The notes beneath the pieces are model-generated. The model was given only the letters and a program-made list of their open reading frames with translations, was not told the DNA's origin and did no database searches. A program made the translations under genes and the position numbers. Positions 37,908 through 45,609 of a stretch of 45,609 nt of DNA are shown piece after piece (position 1 is the first letter of the stretch; each line of letters begins with the position of its first letter). Location of the stretch: positions 1-45,609 of the forward strand of contig MGWR01000022.1 in the NCBI GenBank assembly GCA_001801085.1, written 5' to 3'. This stretch comes from Gallionellales bacterium GWA2_60_142. Its GTDB lineage: Bacteria > Pseudomonadota > Gammaproteobacteria > Burkholderiales > Gallionellaceae.

Positions 37908-39503
37908 TCAGCCTTGCGGAGAAACGCTGGCCAGCAATTGGCGGGTATAGTCGTGTTGCGGAGTATTGATAATGGTTTCTGCATCGCCCTGCTCGACGAT
38001 GCGACCGGCCTGCATCACTGCGATGCGGTGCGACATGGCGGCGATCACTTCGAGGTCGTGGCTGATCAGCAGGTAGCTCATGCCGTGCCTGGTTTGCAGG
38101 CCTGCAAGCAGCTCCAGCACCTGCTTCTGCACCGACGCGTCGAGCGCGCTGGTCGGTTCGTCGAGCACCAGCAGCTGCGGTTCGAGAATGATGGCGCGCG
38201 CGATCGCGATGCGCTGGCGCTGGCCGCCGGAAAATTCATGCGGATAACGCACCAGAACATCTGCCCCCAACCCGACTTCCTGCAATGTTTGCGCGATGCG
38301 CCGGCGACGCTCGGCAAGCGGCATATTCGGCTGGTGCAATGCCAATCCCTCGCCGACGATTTGTTCGATGGTCATGCGCGGCGACAGGCTGCCGAAAGGA
38401 TCCTGGAACACCACCTGCATCTTGGCGCGCATGGCGCGTAACTTCGCCGACTGGGTGCGCGGAACGGCAAGCCCATCGAACTGGCAATTCCCGGCAGTGA
38501 GCGGCTGCAAGGCCAGCAATGCCATCGCCAGCGTCGATTTGCCGGAACCCGATTCGCCGACGATGCCCAGCGTCTCGCCGCGCTTCAGGTTCAAGCTGAC
38601 ACCGTCGACTGCGGTGAATATTTTCTTTTTGAACCAGCCGACCGGATAGGAGAACTCGACGCGCAGATCGTCGCCGCGCAGCAAGTCGGTGCCGGTCTCC
38701 TGTTCCGCCGACAGCGGCTGCACCATCTTGCGGGGACGGCTGTCGAGCAGACGTTGGGTGTAGGGATGCTGCGGCGCAGAGAATAATTGCCCGGTCTCGG
38801 CCAGTTCGACCAGACGCCCAGACTGCATCACCCCGACGCGGTCGGCGAAGCGGCGCACCAGATTGAGGTCGTGGGTGATCAGCAGAATCGCCATGCCGTA
38901 TTCGCGCTGCAAAGCATCGAGCAGCTCCATGATCTGCACGCGTATGGTCACGTCCAGCGCGGTGGTCGGCTCGTCGGCGATCAGCAGTTTCGGGCGGCAG
39001 GCCAGCGCCATCGCGATCATCGCCCGTTGCCGCTGGCCGCCGGAGAGTTCGTGCGGGTAGCTGGAGAAACGCCGCTCCGGCTCGGTGATGCCGGTGTGAC
39101 CGAGCAGTTCGATGGTGCGCGCACGCGCAGGAGCGTAGTCCATCCCCTCGTGCAGCGAGAGCACTTCAACGATCTGCTCGCCTATGCGCATCAGCGGATT
39201 CAGTGCGGTCATCGGCTCTTGAAAGATCATCGCAATGTCTTTGCCGCGTATGCCGCGCAAGCGCCGCTCGCTGGCGCTCACCAAATCCTCACCGTCGAAC
39301 AGCACCTCGCCGCTGGAGCGCGCATTCGCGACCAGCCGCAGCAGAGACAATGCGGTGACGCTCTTGCCCGATCCGGATTCGCCGACCAGCGCGAACTTCT
39401 CGCCCGGCTTCAGCGTGAACGAAACGCCATCGACGGCGCGCGGCGCATCGGCATGCTCACTGAAGCTGACGCCGAGATTGCGGACTTCAAGCAAGTCGGT
39501 CAT
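37908..39503 (-). CDS. yejF: Peptide ABC importer, tandem ATPase YejF
   Basis: A 531-aa protein with two fused ABC ATPase domains energising the YejABEF peptide importer. Walker A is [11 protein letters not shown] and later [11 protein letters not shown]. The signature motifs are LSGGQRQR and FSGGQRQR. Walker B is [12 protein letters not shown] and [12 protein letters not shown]. The oligopeptide/dipeptide-type C-terminal segment [12 protein letters not shown] follows the first domain. The frame opens at 39617, but the ATG at 39503 overlaps the yejE stop (ATGA). Confidence 0.94.
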   Translation of the reverse strand: MTDLLEVRNLGVSFSEHADAPRAVDGVSFTLKPGEKFALVGESGSGKSVTALSLLRLVANARSSGEVLFDGEDLVSASERRLRGIRGKDIAMIFQEPMTALNPLMRIGEQIVEVLSLHEGMDYAPARARTIELLGHTGITEPERRFSSYPHELSGGQRQRAMIAMALACRPKLLIADEPTTALDVTIRVQIMELLDALQREYGMAILLITHDLNLVRRFADRVGVMQSGRLVELAETGQLFSAPQHPYTQRLLDSRPRKMVQPLSAEQETGTDLLRGDDLRVEFSYPVGWFKKKIFTAVDGVSLNLKRGETLGIVGESGSGKSTLAMALLALQPLTAGNCQFDGLAVPRTQSAKLRAMRAKMQVVFQDPFGSLSPRMTIEQIVGEGLALHQPNMPLAERRRRIAQTLQEVGLGADVLVRYPHEFSGGQRQRIAIARAIILEPQLLVLDEPTSALDASVQKQVLELLAGLQTRHGMSYLLISHDLEVIAAMSHRIAVMQAGRIVEQGDAETIINTPQHDYTRQLLASVSPQG

Positions 39504-40549
39504 CTCCCGCTCCCCGACTTGCGCGTATCGAACGCATCGCGCAGCGCTTCGCCGATGAACACCAGCAGCAGCAGCGTGACAAACAGCACGACGAAGGCGG
39601 CGAGGCCTATCCACCATGCGTCGAGATTATCCTTGCCCTGCGCCAGCAGCTCGCCCAGGCTGGCCGTCGAGGGCGGCACGCCAAGACCGAGGAAGTCGAG
39701 GCTGGTCAGCGCGGTGATGGAAACGCTCATGCGGAACGGCAGGAAGGTAATCACCGGCGTCAGGCTGTTCGGCAAAATATGCCGCCACATGATCTGACGG
39801 TTGCCCAGCCCCAGCGCGCGCGCCGCACGCACGTAGTCGAGCTGGCGGTTGCGCAAGAATTCGGCGCGCACATAATCGGCCAGCGCCAGCCAGCCGAACA
39901 GCGACAGCAGGATCAGCAGCAGGGTGATGCTGGGCTGGAAGAAGGACGCGAAGATCAGCAACAGATAGAGCTCGGGCAACGAGCCCCATATCTCGCTGAA
40001 ACGTTGTAGATAGAGATCGACGCGTCCGCCGAAATAGCCCTGAATCGCGCCGGCCAGTACGCCCAGCAAAACGCCAATGACGGTCAGCGCCATGCCGAAC
40101 AGCACCGATACGCGAAAACCGTAGAGAGAGCGCGCCAGCACGTCGCGCCCGCGGTCGTCGGTGCCCAGCCAATTCTCCGCACTCGGCGCTGCCGGATTCG
40201 GCTGCGACGCAAAATAATTCAGCGTGTCGTAGCGGTAGGGATTCGGCGGATAAACTGCCCAGTTGCCGGAGCGGGCGAACTGTTCGCGGATGAAGGGATC
40301 GAGATAGTCAGCAGGCGTCGGGAAGTCGCCGCCAAATGTCGTTTCCGGATAGTCGTTCCACAGCGGGAAGTACAGCGATCCATCATAAGAAGCGGCCAGC
40401 GGGCGGTCGTTGGACAACACCTCGGCGAACAGGCTGAGCACGAACAGCGCGGAGAAGATCAGCAGGCTGGCATAGCCCAGACGGTTCTGCCGAAAACGCC
40501 GCCAGCGTTGCTGATTGGGCGACAGCGATGGCAATACTTGCTCGCTCAC
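39500..40549 (-). CDS. yejE: Peptide ABC importer permease YejE
   Basis: A 349-aa permease of the DppC/OppC type with about six TM helices. The EAA loop DYVRAARALGLGNRQIMWRH contacts the ATPase, and LGTDDRGRDVLARS precedes the core. The start is GTG at 40549, overlapping the yejB stop as GTGA. The N-terminus VSEQVLPSLSPNQQRWRRFR matches the usual length of about 340. Longer in-frame starts would overlap yejB heavily and are rejected. Confidence 0.93.
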   Translation of the reverse strand: MSEQVLPSLSPNQQRWRRFRQNRLGYASLLIFSALFVLSLFAEVLSNDRPLAASYDGSLYFPLWNDYPETTFGGDFPTPADYLDPFIREQFARSGNWAVYPPNPYRYDTLNYFASQPNPAAPSAENWLGTDDRGRDVLARSLYGFRVSVLFGMALTVIGVLLGVLAGAIQGYFGGRVDLYLQRFSEIWGSLPELYLLLIFASFFQPSITLLLILLSLFGWLALADYVRAEFLRNRQLDYVRAARALGLGNRQIMWRHILPNSLTPVITFLPFRMSVSITALTSLDFLGLGVPPSTASLGELLAQGKDNLDAWWIGLAAFVVLFVTLLLLVFIGEALRDAFDTRKSGSGR

Positions 40550-41601
40550 TGAGACACTCCCTCGAACTTCACGCGCGGGTCGGCGAGTACATAGCTGATG
40601 TCGGAGATCAGCTTGGCGAACAGCCCGGCGAGGGTGAAGATGAACAGCGTCCCCATCACCACCGGATAATCGCGCTGCATGATCGCGTTGTACGACAGCA
40701 GCCCCAGCCCGTCGAGTGAGAACAGCGTCTCGATCAGCAGGCTGCCGGTGAAGAATGCGCCGATGAAGGCCGCCGGAAATCCCGTCAGCAACGGCAGCAA
40801 GGCATTGCGGAAAATGTGCCGATACAGCACGGTGCGCTCCGGCAAACCCTTGGCGCGCGCGGTCAGCACATACTGTTTGCGGATCTCTTCGATGAAGGTG
40901 TTCTTGGTCAACATCGTGACCACCGCAAAGCTGCCGACCACCTGGGCGAACACCGGCAGCGTGATGTGCCACAGGTAATCGGTCACCTTGCCGACCAGCG
41001 AGAGTTGCTCCCAGTTATCCGACGTCAGCCCGCGCAGCGGGAACCATTGCCAGAAGCTGCCGCCGCCGAACAACACCAGCAGCAGCACGCCCAGCACGAA
41101 GCCGGGGATCGCATAGCCACTCAGGATCACGAAACTGGTCGCGGTATCGAAACGCGAGCCGTCGCGCACCGCCTTGGCGATACCCACCGGAATCGACACC
41201 AGATAGGTGATGATCAGCGTCCACAGCCCCAGCGAGATCGACACCGGCATCTTCTCCTTGACCAGTTCCCACACCGATTTCTGGTGGAAGAAACTGGTGC
41301 CCAGATCGAGCGTGGCGTAGCCCTTGAGCATGATCCAGAAGCGCTCCGGCGCGGGCTTGTCGAACCCGTACAGCGCCCTGATCTCGGCCATGCGCTCGGC
41401 GTCTATCCCTTGCTGGCCGCGATAGACGCTCTGCCCGCCCCCGCCCGCTTCCTGGCTGCCCTGCCCCTTGCCGCGCAACTCGCTGACCATCTGCTCGACC
41501 GGCCCGCCGGGCACGAACTGGATCACGGAGAACGTCAACAGCAGGATGCCCAGCAAGGTGGGAATCATCAGCAGCAGACGCTTGGCAACATAATGGATCA
41601 T
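40546..41601 (-). CDS. yejB: Peptide ABC importer permease YejB
   Basis: A 351-aa permease of the DppB/OppB type. It begins MIHYVAKRLLLMIPTLLGIL and has FVPGGPVEQ after helix 1. The EAA-like loop YVLTARAKGLPERTVLYRH lies near residue 240. It pairs with YejE to form the membrane channel. The ATG at 41601 overlaps the yejA stop by 4 nt; the upstream open frame to 41961 lies inside yejA and is not used. Confidence 0.93.
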   Translation of the reverse strand: MIHYVAKRLLLMIPTLLGILLLTFSVIQFVPGGPVEQMVSELRGKGQGSQEAGGGGQSVYRGQQGIDAERMAEIRALYGFDKPAPERFWIMLKGYATLDLGTSFFHQKSVWELVKEKMPVSISLGLWTLIITYLVSIPVGIAKAVRDGSRFDTATSFVILSGYAIPGFVLGVLLLVLFGGGSFWQWFPLRGLTSDNWEQLSLVGKVTDYLWHITLPVFAQVVGSFAVVTMLTKNTFIEEIRKQYVLTARAKGLPERTVLYRHIFRNALLPLLTGFPAAFIGAFFTGSLLIETLFSLDGLGLLSYNAIMQRDYPVVMGTLFIFTLAGLFAKLISDISYVLADPRVKFEGVSQ

Positions 41602-43424
41602 CGGCTCCCCTTCCCTGTCGCAGGCTTCATCCACCATGTCGTCACCGACCAGTCCTCGATGCGGTAGAACTTCGGCAACACTTGCGGATGCGCCAGCGTG
41701 TGGCGATAGGACACGCGGTGCGCATTGCTGTAGAAATGCGGCACCATGTAATAGCCCAGCCGCAGCAGGCGGTCGAGCACGCGCACCAGCGTCACCAGCT
41801 CGTCGCGCTTTTCCGCCTGGACGATGCGCGCCAGCAGCGCGTCGATCACCGGATCGGCCACGCCCATCGCGTTGTCCGAACCGGGCTGGTCGCGACTGGC
41901 CGAGCCGAAGTAGCCGAACAGTTCGTTGCCGGGACTCTGCGAGCCGGGCATCAGCGCCCACACCATGTCGTAGTCGAAGTTCTCCGCCTTGCGCTGGTAC
42001 AGTGCGGCGTCGTAAATGCGGTAATCCATCTCAATACCGAGTTTCTCCAGATTGCGCGCATAGGGCGCAGAGGCGCGCTCCTGCATGCGGTCGTCCAGCA
42101 TCATCTCGAACCGGAAGGCATCGCCCTGCGCGTTGCGCAATGCACCGTCGCGATAGGTCCAGCCGGCCTGTGCCAGCAACTCGCGCGCTTGGCGCAAGTT
42201 GTCGCGCAGCGAATGCGGCGGCAGCGTACTAGGCGGCGGCGGAATCTCGTCGAACACCTCTGCCGGCACCTTGTCGCCGAAACGTGTTTGCAACTCGCGC
42301 AGCACCGCCAGCTCCCGCGCGTCCGGCTTGCCGGTGGCCGCCAGTTCGGTGTTGGTGAAATAACTGGGACTGCGCTGGTACAGGTTGAAAAACAGCTGGC
42401 GGTTCATCCATTCGAAATCCATCGCCAGCCCCAGCGCCTGCCGCACACGCTTGTCCCGGAACAGCGGACGGCGCGTGTTCATCGCGAAGCCCTGCCAGCC
42501 GGCGCCGTTGCTGTGCGGCAGCAGCGCCTTGACCAGCCCCCCCTCTTCCCAGCGTTTTCCCTGGTGGTTGCGCGCCCAGTTCTTCGACGAGTTCTCCTGG
42601 ATCAGGTCGATCTCCCCGGCCTTCAGGCCCTCCATGCGCGCCAGCGTGTCCTTGTAATAGCGGTAAGTGATGCGCTCGAAATTGAACATGCCGCGGCGTG
42701 CCGGATGCTCGCTCGCCCAATAATTGGGATTGCGGCGATAGGTGATGCGCTTGCCGAGATCGAAGGACTCCACCACATAGGGGCCGGAGGTGATGGGCGC
42801 GTCCAGCGCAATCTTGTCGAACGGCTTGCCGCCGCCCCACTTGCGCGAGAACACCGGCAGCTGGCAGACGATCAGGCGCAGCTCGTGATTCCTGCGCCTG
42901 AACTCGGCGCGCACGGTGTAATCGTCGAGCACCGTCATCTGTTTCACATCCGCCCAATATTGGCGATACAGGGGGGCGGCCTGCTTGCCCATCAACTGAT
43001 CGAAGGAATATTTCACGTCAGCCGCTGTCACCGGATCGCCATTGGAAAAACGCGCCTTGCGATTGAGCCTGAAAGTCAGCGATAGCTCGTCGGGAGCCAG
43101 CGCGATGTCCTCGGCGAGCAGACCGTACATGGCGTCAGGCTCGTCCCACGAAGGCACGGCCAGCGTCTCGAACACGAAGTATTGCAACCCGTCGGCCGCG
43201 CGTCCCTTGAGCGTGAACGGGTTCAGCTTCTCGAAATTGCCCATGCCGGAAGTGAACAGCTCCCCGCCTTGCGGGGCCTGGGGATCGGCATAGTCGAAAT
43301 GGCGAAAGTCGGCTGGATAGCGAGGCTGTCCATGCAGTGCGATCGCATGCGCGGCCAAGGCCACCTGCGGGAAACAACAGATCAGGCCGAACAGCAGGAG
43401 GCGACGCAACAGGCAGTCAAGCAT
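41598..43424 (-). CDS. yejA: Peptide ABC importer substrate-binding protein YejA
   Basis: Periplasmic solute-binding protein of 608 aa, cluster-C (OppA/DppA-like). The signal peptide ends PQVALA. HGQPRYPADFRHFDYADPQAP and LTFRLNRKARFSNGDPVTAADV are typical of YejA. It delivers peptides to YejBE. In enterobacteria the Yej system imports peptides, including microcin C and antimicrobial peptides. It is the first gene of yejABEF, with all junctions overlapping by 4 nt. Confidence 0.94.
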   Translation of the reverse strand: MLDCLLRRLLLFGLICCFPQVALAAHAIALHGQPRYPADFRHFDYADPQAPQGGELFTSGMGNFEKLNPFTLKGRAADGLQYFVFETLAVPSWDEPDAMYGLLAEDIALAPDELSLTFRLNRKARFSNGDPVTAADVKYSFDQLMGKQAAPLYRQYWADVKQMTVLDDYTVRAEFRRRNHELRLIVCQLPVFSRKWGGGKPFDKIALDAPITSGPYVVESFDLGKRITYRRNPNYWASEHPARRGMFNFERITYRYYKDTLARMEGLKAGEIDLIQENSSKNWARNHQGKRWEEGGLVKALLPHSNGAGWQGFAMNTRRPLFRDKRVRQALGLAMDFEWMNRQLFFNLYQRSPSYFTNTELAATGKPDARELAVLRELQTRFGDKVPAEVFDEIPPPPSTLPPHSLRDNLRQARELLAQAGWTYRDGALRNAQGDAFRFEMMLDDRMQERASAPYARNLEKLGIEMDYRIYDAALYQRKAENFDYDMVWALMPGSQSPGNELFGYFGSASRDQPGSDNAMGVADPVIDALLARIVQAEKRDELVTLVRVLDRLLRLGYYMVPHFYSNAHRVSYRHTLAHPQVLPKFYRIEDWSVTTWWMKPATGKGSR

Positions 43425-43456
43425 TGAGAGCGGCAGGATTATCGAGATGTGCCGGG

Positions 43457-43462
43457 ATTATA
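43457..43462 (-). promoter_or_regulatory. -10 box upstream of yejA
   Basis: A perfect TATAAT on the minus strand (43462-43457) lies 32 nt before the ATG. A TTGCGG at 43487-43482 is 19 nt away, a weak -35. Confidence 0.4.
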
Positions 43463-43612
43463 GGGCATGCCATGCGAGTTGCCGCAACCTGCCCGAAAAA
43501 TGCGCTCGATCCGGACCTATTCCTACGCACTGAAAAGGCCTATCCGCCTTGCCGCTGCCGGCAAAAACGAGTATCGTTCCCGCCATATATCCAGCCCATC
43601 GGGAGTTCAATC

Positions 43613-43882
43613 ATGAACGTCAACAGCACAACCTCTGCCATCCAACTGGGCAGCATCCCACAATCGCAACCGACTGCGCGAAACCAGGAACCGCAGACGC
43701 AACAAGCCACGCAGGAATCCTCGGTGGTGAAGCTATCAACCCGTGCGATACAGATGAGCCAAGCCGCGAACCAGAATCAGGAAGCAAGCGAGACTGCACC
43801 CCGCGAAACCGCCGAACCCGCATCCGTTCAACGCGCAGAGAGCGAGGCTAACCAGAGCCGCCGCATCGACACCTTCGCGTAA
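43613..43882 (+). CDS. Small Gln/Ser-rich hypothetical protein
   Basis: Unrecognised 89-aa protein starting MNVNSTTSAIQLGSIPQSQP. It is rich in Gln, Ser, Ala and Glu with no hydrophobic segment, so it is probably disordered. GGGAG precedes the ATG, which lies inside a longer open frame from 43337 that overlaps yejA and is rejected. It ends 2 nt before ygfZ, suggesting co-transcription. The composition recalls short cytoplasmic proteins of flagellar or secretion loci, but that is a weak impression. Confidence 0.6.
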   Translation: MNVNSTTSAIQLGSIPQSQPTARNQEPQTQQATQESSVVKLSTRAIQMSQAANQNQEASETAPRETAEPASVQRAESEANQSRRIDTFA

Positions 43883-43884
43883 CG

Positions 43885-44937
43885 ATGAACACCGACTGGC
43901 AGCAATTCCTGCAACAGCGCGGCGCGACGTCGCGGGACGGCATCACGCTACATTACACCGACGCAACCTCCGAACTGCTCGCAACTCAAAATGCAACCGT
44001 GCTGTGCGACCTCGGCCAGTTCGGCACATTGCGCGTTTCCGGCGAAGAGGCGCAGACCTTTTTGCAGAACATGCTGAGCAACGACATCCGCGCGGCCGAT
44101 GCATCGCATGCACAACTCAGCAGCCTCAACACCCCCAAGGGACGCATGCTCGCCAGTATGCTGATCTGGCGCGACGGCGGCGACTACTTGCTGCAACTGC
44201 CGCGTAGCTTGTGCGAGCCGATACGCAAGAAGCTCACGATGTACGTGCTGCGCGCGAAGGTGAAGATCGAGAACGCCGACATCATTTCGCTGGGGATGTC
44301 CGGCCCCAATGCGATTGCATTGCTCAAAGACAATGTAAGCTCAGTGCTCCCTAAAGAGAACCTTGAAATCAAGCATGCAAGTCATCAGGGCGGCATAGGG
44401 CCGAATCCTTACTTCACAATCATTCGACTTGGAGAGAATCGTTTTCAGGTCAGCACTACACCTCAACATGCTCAGAAACTATGGATGAAACTTGCCGAAG
44501 GCGCACGTGAAGTCGGCGCCGCCTACTGGGACTGGCTGAACATCCGCGCCGGCATCCCGTTCATCCTGGCGCAGACGCAGGAACAGTTCGTCGCGCAGAT
44601 GGTGAACTTCGAAGTGCTCGGCGGCGTGAACTTCAAAAAAGGCTGCTACCCCGGACAGGAAGTTGTCGCACGCATGCAGCACCTTGGCAAGCCCAAGCGT
44701 CGCATGTATCTCGCACATATCGACAACGCGATGCCGCAGCCCGGGGATGAGTTATTCAGCGCGGACATGGAAGGCCAGTCCAGCGGCATGATCGTCAATG
44801 CGGCGACCGCACCCGTCGGCGGTCATGATGTACTAGCCGTCGTGCAGATCACCAGCCACGACGCACACACCATCCATCTCGGCTCGCTCGCAGGCGAGCG
44901 CCTGCAGTTTCAGCCGCAGCCCTACCCTTTGCCATGA
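43885..44937 (+). CDS. ygfZ: Folate-binding iron-sulfur cluster protein YgfZ
   Basis: GcvT-like tetrahydrofolate-binding protein of 350 aa that helps assemble or repair some Fe-S enzymes. The signature KKGCYPGQEVVAR carries the key Cys (C254). The folate-fold N-terminus is present (LCDLGQFGTLRVSGEEAQTFLQNMLSNDI). Between about 44320 and 44470 the sequence becomes more AT-rich with different codon use than the rest of the gene, perhaps a recombination patch. The start lies 2 nt after the Gln-rich gene. Confidence 0.93.
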   Translation: MNTDWQQFLQQRGATSRDGITLHYTDATSELLATQNATVLCDLGQFGTLRVSGEEAQTFLQNMLSNDIRAADASHAQLSSLNTPKGRMLASMLIWRDGGDYLLQLPRSLCEPIRKKLTMYVLRAKVKIENADIISLGMSGPNAIALLKDNVSSVLPKENLEIKHASHQGGIGPNPYFTIIRLGENRFQVSTTPQHAQKLWMKLAEGAREVGAAYWDWLNIRAGIPFILAQTQEQFVAQMVNFEVLGGVNFKKGCYPGQEVVARMQHLGKPKRRMYLAHIDNAMPQPGDELFSADMEGQSSGMIVNAATAPVGGHDVLAVVQITSHDAHTIHLGSLAGERLQFQPQPYPLP

Positions 44938-45280
44938 ACCTGCCAGCCCAGCTACTTCCAAGCGATTGGTTGTGGCTAGGCAACCTGGTATTTGCTGTGC
45001 TACTCGCACGCACCGCTTGGCAAGCGCGTTGGCGCCACAGATCGCCCAGTCACCCGGCGCGTTCGTGATGTGACTATTCAACGCAGGCTTCCGCCCCGGC
45101 CTCAACCATCATATCCTCCCCTACACTTGGCAGTCCATCCAGTACAACTACCTGATTGCTGCGCCCATCATCATGCTGACCGAAGTCTTCACCACCGGCA
45201 TGCTGATCACCGCCTTCACGGTGTTCCGGCCGCAGGCGGTGCTTAACATCAGCGACGAGGAGTACATCATCGGAAAATAG
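44934..45280 (+). pseudogene. Broken ECF/CbiM-like membrane permease gene
   Basis: The ATG at 44934 overlaps the ygfZ stop (ATGA). The first 44 codons (MNLPAQLLPSDWLWLGNLVF...) end at a TGA. In another frame, from about 45071 to the TAG at 45278, the sequence reads LFNAGFRPGLNHHIL, then EVFTTGMLITAFTVFRPQAVL and a DEEYIIGK end. This resembles the middle and the C-terminus (NGMLITLLVVYRPEW-type) of integral membrane permeases of the ECF/CbiM-like family. The gene thus has a frameshift plus a large internal deletion. The family call is from memory. Confidence 0.6.
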
Positions 45281-45302
45281 CGGATACGTTCAAACCGTCG
45301 CG

Positions 45303-45334
45303 CAAAAAGCCCCCCGGTTTTCGCCTGAGGGGTC
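45303..45334 (-). terminator. Distal terminator after the duplicated 5S tail
   Basis: On the minus strand a GC-rich hairpin (CCCCTC-A-GG / CC-GGGGGG, loop CGAAAA) ends in U5. It directly follows the second copy of the 5S tail. Confidence 0.7.
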
Positions 45335-45364
45335 TTTGTAAGGAGTCTGACGATGACCTACTTT
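45334..45364 (-). repeat. Duplicate of the 5S rRNA 3' tail
   Basis: These 31 nt are identical to 45518-45548, which covers the 3' end of the 5S rRNA and its flank. Identity stops sharply at 45365, where a GGCTGCAGCC palindrome begins. Confidence 0.85.
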
Positions 45365-45482
45365 GGCTGCAGCCGTCCCGAGGGACTTAACATTCTCAAG
45401 CGAGTGTTAGCTTGCACCGCAACAAGCCGCTGGGCGGCGTGCTATCAGAACCTCAAGTAGGCCTATTTTCAAACCTAAAAAC

Positions 45483-45513
45483 AAAAAACCCCCAAGTTTT
45501 CACTTGAGGGTTG
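45483..45513 (-). terminator. Terminator of the rRNA operon
   Basis: On the minus strand CCCTCAAGT-GAAA-ACTTGGGGG, with a GNRA tetraloop, is followed by U6, a few nt after the 5S rRNA. Confidence 0.85.
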
Positions 45514-45525
45514 TTTGCTTTGTAA

Positions 45526-45609
45526 GGAGTCTGACGATGACCTACTTTCACATGGGTAATCCACACTATCATCGGCGCGGAGTCGTTTCACTGTCCTGTT
45601 CGGGATGGG
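45526..45609 (-). rRNA. rrf: 5S rRNA, 3' part (5' part beyond the window)
   Basis: Read on the minus strand this begins CCCATCCCGAACAGGACAGT, the near-universal 5S loop sequence, and continues through ATGTGAAAGTAGGTCATCG to the 3' end near 45526. About 84 nt are present and roughly 30 more at the 5' end lie outside the window. It marks the end of an rRNA operon transcribed toward lower coordinates. Confidence 0.95.

Noticed and set aside
39504..40972. Upstream extension of yejE to 40972
   Set aside because: The extension runs through yejB in another frame; the GTG at 40549 overlapping the yejB stop gives the family-typical length.

Overview
The window is GC-rich DNA from a Gram-negative proteobacterium, most likely a betaproteobacterium. 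A Gallionellaceae/Nitrosomonadales-type lineage is my best guess, from general gene similarity and the 5S rRNA style; no search was run. Coding density is high. Most genes are housekeeping, with short accessory stretches between them.

Layout. 1-6.8 kb: ychF (cut by the window edge), a Rieske oxygenase / DMT permease / SpoIIAA-like trio, divergent pfp and ppa (both act on pyrophosphate and share a palindromic promoter region), folD, a candidate small RNA and gloA. 6.8-16.3 kb: a minus-strand sensory unit (periplasmic binding protein, GGDEF/EAL protein, small Cys-rich secreted protein), then plus-strand genes for a thiamine-diphosphate enzyme with a structured leader, a TonB-dependent receptor and a sulfotransferase. 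16.3-19.8 kb: a DMT permease whose mRNA leader has a near-leaderless 30-codon ORF and mutually exclusive hairpins, a PEBP-family periplasmic protein, a REP-like inverted pair, an AraC regulator and an AT-richer orphan gene.

19.8-28.7 kb, all minus strand: yebC-family gene, an OprP-like porin translationally coupled to a Cache/PAS/GAF/GGDEF/EAL protein, recQ, a ParDE/RelBE-like toxin-antitoxin pair with a palindromic operator, and a 234-aa unknown gene that overlaps by 4 nt a 21-codon stump resembling the start of DUF3375 (JetA of the Wadjet defence system). 28.7-32.8 kb: the conserved pyrG-kdsA-eno-ftsB operon. 33-37.9 kb: acs, mltD and a yqjD-yqjE-yqjK membrane-protein operon. 37.9-43.4 kb: yejABEF peptide importer with every junction a 4-nt overlap. 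43.6-45.6 kb: a small Gln-rich unknown, ygfZ, a broken ECF/CbiM-like permease gene, and the 3' end of a 5S rRNA on the minus strand with a second copy of its tail and terminator further on.

Most noteworthy: the leader upstream of the DMT permease at 17.28-17.50 kb, the Wadjet-like stump with its overlapping unknown gene, the shared pfp/ppa palindrome, the candidate sRNA after folD, and the duplicated 5S tail. No CRISPR array, tRNA or complete insertion sequence was seen.
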